From Isochrysis galbana (lineage: Eukaryota; Haptophyta; Isochrysidales; Isochrysidaceae): 64,000 nucleotides of DNA. Made by a program: the position numbers and the translations under genes. The stretch spans positions 62,001-126,000 of the forward strand of contig CM030933.1 in NCBI GenBank assembly GCA_018136815.1, written 5' to 3'. The notes beneath the pieces were generated by a model. The model saw only the letters and a program-made list of their open reading frames with translations, was not told where the DNA came from and did no database searches. This document shows positions 32,082-42,768 of this stretch, one piece after another. Numbering within the stretch: position 1 is the stretch's first letter; every line of letters begins with the position of its first letter.

Positions 32082-34191
32082 TCAGGGCATGCCTACGACG
32101 TCTCGGAGTTCGCGTGCCATATTCTTGTGGTGCGACTCGAGAGTCCCCCCCCCTATCTCTAGAAGCTTAGAGTCGCGCCAGAGGCGCTCAACCGCATACT
32201 CGCCCATGTAGCCGTAGCCGCCGAGCACCTGTCAAGGCCACCGCGGGCGAAAGACTGAGCGAAGTGGTGGACCTTTGTGCACAACACGTCATCCCCCGGC
32301 CGCCAGTCACCTGAATGGCTCGGTCGGCGATATTCTTGGCCATAGTGGTGCAGTACAGCTTGACGCCATCTGTGTCGAGACGGTTCCCCGCCTTGTCCAG
32401 ATCAAGACTAGCCGCCGTCTGGTAGAGGTAAGTCTTTCCAGCCATGTACTCAGCGTACGACTCGCTGATGTGGCGCTGGATCTGCGCGTGTTGAATCGAA
32501 CGTGCGGGTGTCTTACCACGTGCCTCAATGATGCGTCTCTATGCTAGAGGCCTGAACCACCTGGCCGACACGCCGCCCACAGGTGCGGCCGCTCACCTGG
32601 CCAAAGTCACGGAGGGAACTTCCAAAGGCTTTGCGGTCGGTGGCATATGAGTTCATCACCTCGAGGCAGCGACGCGCGATGCCAACCTGATGGCATAAGG
32701 GTAAGCAGGGTGCTAGACCGAGCCCAGGGGGGGGGGGGGGGGGGCGGGATGCGCAAGGTTGCCTGCAGCGGGCGCGCGAGTCGCTGGAATCATAACCATT
32801 GGGTGCTCGTGGAATCATAACCATTGGTGTTCAAGCCCGTGGCGCGCGAGTCGCTGGAATCATAATCAAAGGAAGCGTTCGGGCTTGAACACCACGAGCA
32901 GCTCACCCCCATGGCTGCCAGAACGACCCGCTCGATTTCGAGATTGCGCATCATGCAGACGGTGGCGCCACCCGGCTCACCAATGAGGTGGTGGGCTGGG
33001 ACGACCAAATCCTGCGGCGCGAGTGGGTAGACGTACATGCCGGTCTGAGCCTGTTGCGCCGGCGCAGTGAATGCAGCAAAGGAAGAGGGTGGCGCGAGAC
33101 GCGCGCCACGCTCGGGGCCGTCGGCGTGTGCGTGCTCTGGTGCGGATGACGACGGACCTCGAAGACGAGCTCTGCCGTCGGCGAGGCGCGCATGCCGCAC
33201 TTATCCTTAAGCCGCTGGCCAAGCATGAAGCCCTTCATGCCCTTTTCGACGTAGAAGAGGGAGACCGCCTTGGACGGGCGCACGTCGGGGCCTCCAGTGC
33301 GCGCGTAGATGAGGTAGCGGTCGCCTAGCTGAGAAGGGAGAGGAGCCAGGCGGGCGGGGTCGGCGAGGGGTGCGGAGGAGGCGAGGGAGAGGTGGGGGAG
33401 GCGCAGCTACTTCCATTCTTAGACCACTCAGAGACCACTCCGTCGGTGCTCAACATTGTTTAGGTGCTTCACCTCAGTATCGGAGGTGGCGCCGTTAGTG
33501 ATCCACATCTTGCCGCCGTTGATCTTCCACGAGCCATTTTCCAGGCGTTTCGCAGTGGTGCGCATTCCGAGCACATCCTGCGCGCACGAGCGGTCTGGCG
33601 TGCTTAGGAAGGTTCAGGACGGAGACAAGCGGAAGCTGAACATCCTCGCTATGCCCCACTCGCGCCGTGCCCCCTCTATCCCGCCGCCTCTCACCGTGCC
33701 TGCGTCAGGCTCGGACATGCCCATCCCTCCGATGGCTTCTCCCGAGCACGCTGCTGGCAGCCACGCCGCCCGCTGCTCCGCGTTCCCGTTGCGAGCGAGG
33801 TTGTTGACAAAGAGCTGAGAGTGCGCGAGGTAGGAGAGGCAGAACGCCGGGTCAGAGTAGGAGAGCTCCTCGTGTACGATTGTTGCGCCAAGCGCGTCCA
33901 TGCCTGCCCCGCCGTACTCGGGATCAACGGTCACGCCGAGCAACCCCAGCTCTCCCGCGCGCCGGAAGAGGGGGAGATTGAAGGTTTCCTCTCGATTGTA
34001 CTGCAGAGCCTGAGGTTCTACTTCTTGCTGTACAAACGAGGAGACGAGAGAGCGCAGGGCGGCGTGCTCGGGGGGTGGGCGAGAAGAGGGAGGGAGTGGA
34101 GGCCGACGACGCCTCGGCAGCGGTGGAGAACAGCCGGGGGCGAGGGGGGGAGCGAGGAGAGGCGGTGGAGCAGTCGAGAGGAGCGCGCCAT
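32082..34191 (-). CDS. Acyl-CoA dehydrogenase, isovaleryl-CoA dehydrogenase-like, 7 exons
   Basis: Exons by GT-AG and homology (minus): about 34191-33695, 33577-33473, 33328-33158, 33011-32907, 32686-32597, 32481-32311, 32228-32082; all introns are phase 0. Exon 1 has the FAD/substrate domain (EVEPQALQYNREETFNLPLF, YGGAGMDALGATIVHEELSY, MGMSEPDAGT). Exon 2 has WKINGGKMWITNG, exons 3-4 the beta domain (VSLFYVEKGMKGFMLGQRL). Exon 4 carries NLEIERVVLAAMG, whose Glu matches the helix-G catalytic base of isovaleryl-CoA dehydrogenase. The usual later site reads LLEIGGGTLE without a second base. It ends ESHHKN plus a short tail. Likely a mitochondrial enzyme passing electrons to ETF. ATG 34191 starts MARSSRLLHRLSSLPP, a plausible import signal, but is out of frame with exon 1 by one base across C runs, so an indel is likely there. 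Confidence 0.9.
32687..32906 (-). repeat. Repeat-bearing intron 4 of the acyl-CoA dehydrogenase gene
   Basis: Contains three copies of a unit TGGAATCATAA-CAT/CAA (32783, 32811, 32855), an inverted pair GTGTTCAAGCCCG / CGGGCTTGAACAC (32828, 32879), and an 18-G run at 32727-32744. Confidence 0.8.
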
Positions 34192-34329
34192 GGGAAGGGC
34201 GCAGCAGGGGTTTAGGGGGGAAGGGATTTGGTTGAAGGAGGGAGGCGGGGAGACTGATAAAATCAAGGGGACACGTGAAAGGAAGGGGGGGGGGAGGGGG
34301 CGAGGAGGCAAGGCGAGAGAGGAGGCGGA

Positions 34330-34645
34330 GGAAGGATGATGGAGAGGGAGAGGGGGAGAGGGAGAGAGAGAGAGAGAGAGACGAGAGAGAGAGACGAGAG
34401 AGAGAAGATAGAAGAGAGGAGAGAGGAGAGAGAAGAGAGAGGACAGAGGAGAGACGAGAGACGAGAGACGAGAGACGAGAGAGGAGGGAGAAGAGAGAAG
34501 AGAGAAGAGAGAAGAGAGAAGAGAGGAGAGAGAAGAGAGAGAGGAGAGAAGAGAGAGGAGAGAAGAGAGAGGAGAGAGGAGAGAAGAGAGAGAGAAAGGA
34601 GAGCACACCCACAGAAGGAGGAGAGAGAGAGAGAGAAGAGAGGGA
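34330..34645 (+). repeat. Imperfect GA polypurine tract, about 310 bp
   Basis: Almost uninterrupted purines (GAGAGA, AGAAGAG, ACGAGAG units) just upstream of the acyl-CoA dehydrogenase start on the opposite strand. It keeps several frames open, so long low-complexity frames here are artefacts. It could form triplex DNA and act on the promoter. Confidence 0.9.
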
Positions 34646-34769
34646 GAGGGGGGTTTGCTCTTCTCCAGTCCTCTCATCAGAGTGTGATTTCACACCCCCC
34701 TTGCGGTGGTCGCACCTCTAGTTTACTTCTTCTAACGAGCGGATTTCGTCTCTTGGGGACATCATGCCC

Positions 34770-34948
34770 TGTGAATCGTCGGAAGCTTCTCGGACGATTC
34801 CTTGGAGGCCATCACGAAATTACATACTACTAGTACTTTAACTGTACGACTTTACCCTGCTCGTACAGTTAAAGTAATGTGTAATTCTGTGAGCGATGTG
34901 TCGTGATGGCCTCCAAGGAATCGTCTGAGAAGCTTCCGACGATTCACA
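34770..34948. mobile_element. Foldback element (MITE-like), 48-bp arms
   Basis: The left arm 34770-34817 and right arm 34901-34948 are inverted copies with one mismatch (arm begins TGTGAATCGTCGGAAGC). Inside, ATTACAT-TACTTTAACTGTACGA is again mirrored, so almost the whole 179 bp can fold. No frame. A further related word (CTGTACGGCTTTACCCTGTG) follows at 34991. Which transposase family mobilises it is unknown. Confidence 0.85.
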
Positions 34949-35935
34949 GTTCCTTGGAATCGCTCACAAAAGGACGTATTACTTTTACCTGTACGGCTTT
35001 ACCCTGTGTGCTCTCCTATCAGAAGATATCGGAAGAGGGGTTCTATGAAAGGAGATGTGAGGCTGGAGGCTGGGGGCGGGGCAAGGTCGCGTTCCAACGG
35101 AACGGGAATAACGTGATTTTCCAACTTCAAATATTTTTAAAATTGAGATTACTTTTTAACCGAATGTCGACTGTGACTGTACCCCGTGCCCGTGCTCAGT
35201 GCTTAGGGTCGGGGGCTTTGATCTAATATTAGATCAAGATTTTGGATTTTGGGGGTCAAACACCACTTTGGGGGAGGTGGGGGCCAAAAAAAGGTGTTTT
35301 CCTGTCTAATAGCTAATAGGGATCAGGGAGCGGGGGGTTGGGAACGGGGTTTCTCGCATATGATGTTCGATTCTTGGCGGCAAGTTCTTGGTATAGCATC
35401 TTCTCGCTTTATCAGGGTCCAATTTTCGGGCCCCAATGTTCGGCCTGGGGTCGTATGCGTAGGGTCTCACACCGAGTCTGTCCCATATATTCGACAGGAC
35501 GCAGGACGCAGGACGCAGGCTAAGCTAGCAGCTAGCAGCTAGGGTCCAAAAAAATACCCAGGAGAGGGAAGTGGATTGCGAAAAACAAAATGGGACCGCC
35601 CCCCCCTCGCCCCCCCCCCGCGGTATTGACTCCGTCCCTCTTTGTCCCACTCTCCCCTCCGCCCCCCCTCTCTCTCTCTCCCTCTCTCTCTCTCTATGTC
35701 AGGCTTGTCCTCCGTGAGCTAGCTCTCGTATTTCATAATGTGATGGCGTCCGTTTCTGATGTAACCACGAGCCTTCCTCCCTCCTCTCTCTCATACTCTG
35801 CAACTGCCTCTCTCCTTCGAAAATCGTCTGGTGTCCCTTGAAATAAGGAGAAGCCCATCGGGGAGAATTAAGTATCCACTACCCCCCCTCTGGGCTCCTC
35901 TCGCTCTCTCGCTTGCTCTCGCTCTCTCGTGCGCC

Positions 35936-36064
35936 ATGGGCTGGCGCTCGTCCCTCGCACTCGGCGCCGGCGTGCTCGCCGTCGGTACAGTGTACGTGCT
36001 GCTGCACGAGGTGCGCGACGGCCACACTCCTGAGCAAGCGCGCCTCACCACCCACCTGCCAGTC

Positions 36065-36122
<58 letters not shown>

Positions 36123-37700
36123 AGGGAGGGAGGGAGGCAGGCAGGGAGAGAGAGAGAAGGAGGGAGGGAGGGAGGGTAGGAGGGAGGGAAAGTGAGAGGC
36201 CTTCCTGGGTGACTGGCGCGGCGTGGACGGGTTATGGGCCCTGCGCTCTGTGCGGCCTTGCGCTCTGTGCTGGCGAGCATCAGCGAGCACGCAGCCACTC
36301 ACCTCACGCTTGCTCTCTCTCATTGGCTGCTTGGCCCTTCTCATCACGCACAATTCGGGCGGGGAGGGGGGGCTGATGCTCCTGTGGCGCACACGTCGAA
36401 TGCGCCGCGCCCAACGCGCATGCTCGTAGTCACGGCTGGCGGGTGGGCGCATGCGCTCCAACACGCGTCGGCGGCGCGTACCGATCATGCAGCTGACGCG
36501 GGCCTCGTCGCAACCGCTTCTCACCGCGCAGCACCCGCGGTATGTCACAGGCTCGGAGGAAGGCAAAGAAGGCGGCAGCGGCCGCTCGTGATCGCCCCAT
36601 CTCCAAGGAGGTGCTGCTCAACATTCTCCAGAAGAGCGCGGAGCACTCCAAGGCAGTGATTCAGCGCATCCGTGTTGAGGTGTGTTGCCGCCCACCTGCG
36701 AGCACCAGAGCTGCGCTTGGTTGCGCTCACATCGAGCCGCGCCCCGCTTTGGTGACACAGGTGGCCAAGATCAAGGAGGCTCGCAACCTGAGCGAGGAGC
36801 AGGCCCACCTGCTCTTTCAGCAGAACTTTGAGCACTCGCTCGACCAGCTGATTGGCGCAGTGCGCAACCAGTATGGCGTCTCCGAAAAGGCGATGGACTC
36901 GAGCTTCAAGCAGCACCAAAATGATCCTGCGGTCCAGGCAGCAATCCAGGGCATGCGTGTCGCGTCCGCCGAAGTGCACAGCAGCGCGGGCAGGGCCCGC
37001 GTGACAGAGGCGTTGCCTGCGTCGCTGACGCGCGAGAGGCTCAAGGAAGTGATGACATTCAACGCCGTGATTCTGGAGCGGGAGCTCCAGCCGATCAAGG
37101 AGGCGGCGGCGAGGCAGCGGCAGGCCGGTGGCCAGGTGCATGCTGCGATGCCGGCTGATGCCATGCTGCAGGGCCGGGCGCCGGCGCCCCTCGCACATCA
37201 CTCGCAACCAAGTACGCGCGACCGCGCCCCAACGTTATTCGCTTGTGTAGGTGCAAGTGGACGCGCAGGCGCTGGTTGCCGTTCAGGGGCGCATCTCCGC
37301 TCAGGTGCAGGCCAAGTACGGAGTGACCGATGAGCAGGTGCGGCTCCGCCTGTCACAGCGGGGGGGGGGGGGGGGGGGGGGGCACTCCGACGGCAGAAAT
37401 GTGCTCATCGCGCCGCAGCATCTCGTTGGTGGCGGCTGAGCGCGCTAGCGGATAGCAGTCACGCAAGATCGCCCCTCCCAGGGTCGACCCATGGCCATGC
37501 ATCCGGCAGCACGCCCCTCGCACAATCGTCGCACCCAACCCGCTGGGATGCACGTCGCCCTTACCACGCTTATCGCACCCAACGCCCTGTGCGCTGTGCA
37601 GGTGATGGCGGCGGTTGAGGAGTACGGCGCTCGCGAGGATCCCGCATTCAAAGCAATCTTGCAGCGCATAGCGCAGGCCCTAAACGGAGCCCTCGCATGA
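35936..37700 (+). CDS. Hypothetical membrane-anchored helical protein, 5 exons
   Basis: I do not recognise this protein. Exons by GT-AG and continuous coding: 35936-36010, 36551-36679, 36761-37135, 37251-37337, 37602-37700; every intron is phase 0 and the spliced product is about 254 aa. Exon 1 is a start plus hydrophobic helix, MGWRSSLALGAGVLAVGTVY, ending LLHE. Exon 2 is basic then helical (ARRKAKKAAAAARDRPISKE, LLNILQKSAEHSKAVIQRI). Exon 3 holds NLSEEQAHLLFQQNFEHSLD and LKEVMTFNAVILERELQPIK. The last exon ends ILQRIAQALNGALA-stop. A signal-anchor protein with a helical soluble domain in an organelle or ER membrane is the simplest reading. Intron 1 carries GA and GGGA repeats, intron 4 a 20-G run. 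Confidence 0.65.
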
Positions 37701-38945
37701 GTGAGGTGAACGAAAGCCCGAGCGGCGCGCTAGACGAATCCACTTCATGCAGGAAGAGTCCCTCACATGCGGAGAGCGGCAGCCTCCGCGATGGAATCCA
37801 GTCGATCAGTTGCCAGGTTGGGCATGGCGCACTCTCGAGCCAGGCAGGGTAGTTTCAGCCGCAGCTCTCGTACGCGACGACTTAGGTGTCCTGCGCGCTT
37901 GGCGCGCATGGTGACTCCGGCGTACTTAGTGCGCCGTGAGCGAACTAGACATCCCCTCGGACTGTGGGCATCTGGCAAATGGGCGGTACCGCGAACGGGT
38001 GATCGGATGACAGGTATCTCTCATGGTTGGTTGAAGAACAGCTAGTGTGAGGCCGCCGTTAGGCCAGCAAGGCCGGCTTCATGTGGGCAGGGACGGCAGG
38101 CGATGTGTTAAAGCTCGTCACATTCGTGTCTTGGAATTCCGGATCGATTGCATATTGTGGTCATGTGCATCCTTGGCGTGTTCTCGTTGATTCGTGCAAA
38201 ACTCATTTTGGTCGGTGATGCTCACGTAATTCTGTTGTGACATCCTCATCGCGAGAGCCTTCTTTATCTTTACGCCTTGCTACCTTGAATGCCGAATGCC
38301 CATCGTATGTAGCCCTGAGTCCGCTAGTTCTTAGTGCTTCGCACGTATGCCGTACGCGCACTTACACGTACACACGTTAGCCAAATATAAATATTTAATA
38401 TACCCCGGATGCCGAAGGCGAATGGGTTCGTGAGGTGCATCGATTGTATCGGTATACGGTAGGAGTATGGCATGCGTGGCATGCACATGCGCCGGGCTGT
38501 TCGGGGCACACCGGACGCGCGCCGGAGCGCGCAAATCAAAATTCTTGCACTACTTGCACTTGCACTTGCCTCATAGCTGTAGTATTGGACAAGGGGGGCG
38601 GCGAGGTTGTAGGTTGTGTGAGGCTTCTGTCTTACGTAAACAAAGTGGAAAACGAGGCTGTCTCAGACTGATTTGAGCTCTCAGCTATGAGCTATCAAAC
38701 GTCCATGCTTAATATGATGTTGTAATTGTTGGTAGTGGTGGAGGTGTGGATGGTGGATGGAGATGTGGATCTTTACCAGCCAAAGTATGAACATGAATGA
38801 AAAGTGGGGCGGGACGCGGATGGCGAGGAAGACATCAGGCACGGGCCGCAAGCATCGACTGGGGACTGGGGGTGGGGAAGGCCCGGGCGGGACGCCTGAT
38901 GGCTTGGCACACTGGGGAGGGGAACGTAGGACGCGGGAGGATCAC
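37701..38945. other. Intergenic, no gene seen
   Basis: About 1.2 kb without a supported gene or recognised repeat. Confidence 0.5.
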
Positions 38946-39531
38946 TGTCGCATTCGCGAATCGACACTCGTTATTAGGTTTCTCTTCGTCGTTCGGTATT
39001 TATCGTTATAATTCTCTGCTTTCTCTCGTTCTCGGTCAAAAGCTTCGCTTGGATGCATGGGATCTTGGGTTGTGGAGCGCTCTCTCTCTTTCTCTCGAAA
39101 GAGAAGGGAAGTTTCCCCACCTTTCTTCCTCCCAGGCGCCTCGCAAATAGGTTTAATTTGCTATCTTCCCTGCGTTTCTTTACCTGCTTCTGATTGCAAT
39201 CAGGTTTAATTTGCAATCTCTTCGCATCTCCCCCTTAGGCACACCGCACTTCTCTCGTCTTACTCGGTAAGTCTTTTGGAATCCTGCGCGGCAGGATTGC
39301 CCCTCGTTTCCGTTATGGTGCGATTCTCCTTCCAGACGAGATCGCCGACAGATCGCCCTTTGATCGTCGTCCGTCGTCGTCTGGCCGGAGTGTTTGGGTT
39401 TGATTTCAGTCGAGATATGTGAAAAAGTCGTGGGGCGAGAGTCGGAGTGTTTTCCTGAGTGTCCGTGTCCGTCGTCCTGTCGTCAGTCGTCATCCGTCGC
39501 TCTCGCTCTCGTCGCTCTCGCTCTTGTAACA
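38946..39531 (+). repeat. LTR of a further element family
   Basis: Begins TGTCGCATTCGCGAATCG and plausibly ends CTCTTGTAACA at 39531. About 90 bp of leader and a gag-like ATG follow, as expected for a 5' LTR. It contains AGGTTTAATTTGC-TATCTTCCC-type words like those at 13818 in the element 2 LTR. The end is inferred. Confidence 0.5.
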
Positions 39532-39620
39532 CTCATACCCTACAACCTCTCCTTCTCTCGCCAGCGCCCCTGCCATCACAGCCCTCCTCTCACTCGCCCT
39601 CGCCTCTCGCCGCTCGCTCG

Positions 39621-39836
39621 ATGTCGCTTTCGCCGCCGTCCTCGCCCTCGCCCAAGCCCGCTTGCCCGCCTTCCTCTGCTGACGGGCTTCAGCCCGTCAG
39701 CGTCTCCGAAGTCGTTCCCTCAGCCGCGCCTGCCGCCGGCATGCCTCCTTCCTCATCGCCCTCAGGCCCTATCTATGGGCCATCCCAATTCGTCAATCAC
39801 TTGGCAGGGGGTCACAGACGTCGGACATTAGCGTGA
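39621..39836 (+). pseudogene. Dispersed gag N-terminal fragment, copy B
   Basis: ATG 39621 starts MSLSPPSSPSPKPACPPSSA and the frame ends at 39836. Similarity to copy A (12204-12045, minus) extends to about SGPIYGPSQF and includes the upstream leader CGCCTCTCGCCGCTCG and the internal hairpin. The rest of gag is missing, and the next segment starts with another LTR-like terminus at 39891. Confidence 0.6.
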
Positions 39837-39890
39837 TTGCCTCTGAGTGAGTGAGGGACGGAAGGAAGCGGGAAAAGATAAATAACATGT

Positions 39891-40860
39891 CGCATCCGCG
39901 ATCGACTTCCGACCTTAGGCGTTATCACAGAGTGCCGTCATCTGCCAACACAATCCATTGGTCCTTACCGATAGAATCATCTTTACCGGTAACTTTGTCT
40001 GCCAGATTCCTTTTCATCAAGTCATCAGCCTCTTTCATCATGTGCACCACCTTCTGGACTCTTCTCTACATAATCATCTGAAGTGGATGCACATCGAGTT
40101 CTTAGGGTTCCCGAGTCATTTGCACATCGACTTCTAGACCTCGCCTTCATCTTGGGGATCTCAGCTCACTCTAGATCGACTTAGTGCACCTAAGGAATCT
40201 CACCTTCTCATCAACACTCACGACGCTTCATCGGCTCATACTAAGGCAATACTCGCCGATTCCCTAAATTCTTGATTCCTTCTCTATTCCCTCGCACGCC
40301 TTCCTGTTTGTCTCAGAGTATTATCCAAAGACCCGCGGTGGGGTATATTTAAGGGTTTGTGCGAGGTCTGAGTGTTGTAGAATCACCGTGCCCCAGGGGT
40401 ATCTTTGTGAGTGCCCCAGTGCTCCCAGGTATCCCAGGTTCTGACCCTATCACTGTCTCACTCACTGTCTGTCATGACCCTCCTGCTTTTTGTTGCCGCC
40501 CTGGCTGCTCCCTGGCAGTCAGCGCGTCTTGTGGCTGGTGTGGGTGTGGGTGGGTACATTCGACTTTTTTGAGGCAGAGAGACGCTTCGCACCGCACATT
40601 CTTTCACTACATATTTTCTACATATTTGGGCGAATTTCCTACATATTTCGACATATTTTTACTACATATTTGGGCGAGAAAAACTACATATTTTTACCTA
40701 GGCCTAGTGTGGCTCACCCTAATCGCCTATTTGCTATTTGCCTTGTCTTTGCTTTCTGCACGTTTCCATCTGTTTCGCTCACCTCTACCTCGCGAGGACG
40801 CTCGATTCTAGCAGGGAGGGGTCGCATCCGCGATCGACTTCCGACCTTAGGCGTCTTCGT
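39891..40860 (+). repeat. Two LTR-like termini bracketing degenerate element sequence
   Basis: An identical ~34-base block beginning GTCGCATCCGCGATCGAC occurs at 39892 and 40826. The second is preceded by a purine tract (AGCAGGGAGGGG), as before a 3' LTR. Between them, the minus strand at 40075-39930 has a short coding-looking tail (MKEADDLMKRNLADKVTG ... DDGTL-stop) and 40600-40700 has repeated CTACATATTTGGGCGA words. Probably a degraded LTR element of about 0.9 kb. Confidence 0.45.
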
Positions 40861-41333
40861 GCTCAGTCGTTCTTGTGGCCACGGAGTTTTACTCGTAACT
40901 TGTAGAACTCGTCACTCGTAACTCGCCCCTCGCTCCTTGCCGTCGCGCCCCTTGTGGCCTGTCTCGCTCCTGTTTCGCTCCTTCGCACCTTGGGCCTTGC
41001 TCTGCCTTTGGTCCCTCCTTGCTGTCGTTCCCCCGCGCTCGCTCTCGCTCTCGTCGTAGGTCCCCCTCCGGTATATTTTTAGTGAGGCTCTTCATGCGAG
41101 GCACAAACATGGAATGACGAGGAAACCTTGGGCGCCAACTCACTGGGTCTACAAGGCGTGGTTCTATGCACATTGGATCATAAGTCAAACTCATAATTGT
41201 GCACTTCAATGTGTACGAACGTATCACAAAACTCAAGACGTTTACGTTAACCACTAGTCACCAAGGGCTACAGCGGCTAATTTGGCACCGCGACCGGGCG
41301 GACGGCATGGTCTTTTTTTTCATCCATTTCAAC

Positions 41334-42240
41334 TAGTGACAGCAGAAAAAAAACTAAAAAAAAACTTCTTAATGTTCACTCCGCGCTCGCGGCCTTGCGA
41401 CATTCTCCCGACAGCCACGCCCGCGTCCCTTAATACTCCCTTACACTCGCCTTGCGGCTCGTCCCCTCGTGCTCTACTTAGGGGCTCCATGTTCGGGGTT
41501 TCCAGTGGCAGGCGGCGTGTACCGGTCTCCGATGGTCGATTTCTCGGCCTCCTCTCGCTCCATCGGACGATCGGTTTTTCTTGCGGTCCTCGTGGTTGGT
41601 GGCACATGAGGGTGGGTTTGGGCCTGTGTTGCGCATTGGGCCTGTGACGTGGGATCATGAGTGCGCGGGGTGCGGCGTTTGTTGGAAGGTTAGGCTAGTT
41701 TTTCCGCCATGTCGAGAGCTTGTGCCACACTAGTGACAGCAGAAAACGTCAAATCAAGATATGCTGCCCTCGTGGCCGAGCCAATTGCCCTTGCCAGCCT
41801 CGCACATCTTGTCGAATATCGGCATTGGCGCAAAAACCGCCCGAACGTTAATGTACCGAGATGCGCTCGAGTGCCCAACTTTCGAACACTACCGGGCGCG
41901 CTGCCGGCGCTTTCTCGGCCTCCCACTTGGATAGAATGCCATACCAGGCATCATATCCAAATATGCCGCCCTAGCAGCAACGCCAATCACCGCCGCCGCC
42001 CGCGCGCATCGCGAAATCGACGGCGGTGTGTGGCGCCGACGACTACGCTGACGTCACCCGGCCGAACGGGCCGAGTGCGCAACTTTCGAACGCTACCGGG
42101 CGCGCTGCCGGCGCTTTCTCGGTCTTCCACTTGGATAGAATGCCATACCAGGCATCATATCCAAATATGCCGCCCTAGCAGCCACGCCAATCGCCGCCGC
42201 TGCCCACGCGCATCGCGAAATAGTCGGCCGTGTGTAGCGT
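41334..42240 (-). mobile_element. 3' end of a dispersed element, copy B, with ~204-bp tandem cassette
   Basis: Minus strand. Two copies of a 204-bp unit (marker GAATGCCATACC at 41934 and 42138) and a third diverged one at 41745-41850 encode peptides of the type IGVAARAAYLDMM. The last runs into VAQALDMAEKLA-stop (about 41695). The 3' tail to TTAAGAAGTTTTTTTTT at 41355 matches the tail of copy A at 29600-29835. A related two-copy array is at 63071-63480. The protein is not recognised. Confidence 0.55.
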
Positions 42241-42424
42241 TGGGTTTCTGCCAGCATGACGGGAGGCGTGCGCATGTGCAGTCCCATGACGCTCGATGAG
42301 CACCAGGGGCCCTGGTGCATGCGCGCGAGCGCAAGGGTGCACTCCGCCTCGAGCTCCGGTGCACTGTCCATTGGACGGAGGAGGGACATGGGCGCGAGAG
42401 GAGAGGCGAACAAGAGAAGGGAGG

Positions 42425-42505
42425 GGGCGGAGTACGGGGGGGGAGGGGGGGAGGGGAGGGGGGGGGGGAGGGGGGAGGGGGGAGGGGGGGGGAGGGGGGG
42501 AGGAT
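42425..42505 (+). repeat. G-rich tract, quadruplex-prone
   Basis: Runs of 4-10 G separated by single A over about 70 bp, some 260 bp before the start of the next gene. Confidence 0.9.
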
Positions 42506-42768
42506 GGGAATTTTTTATATATATTTTACGGGGGCATCTGTAAAAAAATAACCAAACCTGAAGTTGCACCCTCTTGCACCTGCACCGGCACCGGCACATT
42601 GAAATCATTTCGGGCGGGACCCCTAACGGCGTGCGTTTGGGTCTCGTGTGCACGCCATCCGCCCGCCACACCAATTCAGTCCCAATTCCCCCCAGGAGCC
42701 CCGGCAGCTTTTAGAAATTGAGAGTGACTTGGAGTATAGTAAATACTAGAGTAGTAGGAAAGAGTAAA

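Noticed and set aside
33614-34693. Long minus-strand frame through the GA tract as one protein with Leu/Ser repeats
   Set aside because: The N-terminal half is a translation of a purine repeat. Only the part from about 34190 downward is the acyl-CoA dehydrogenase exon.
39851-40081. Plus-strand small frame with hydrophobic end
   Set aside because: The region is better read as degraded element sequence, with a coding-looking tail on the other strand.
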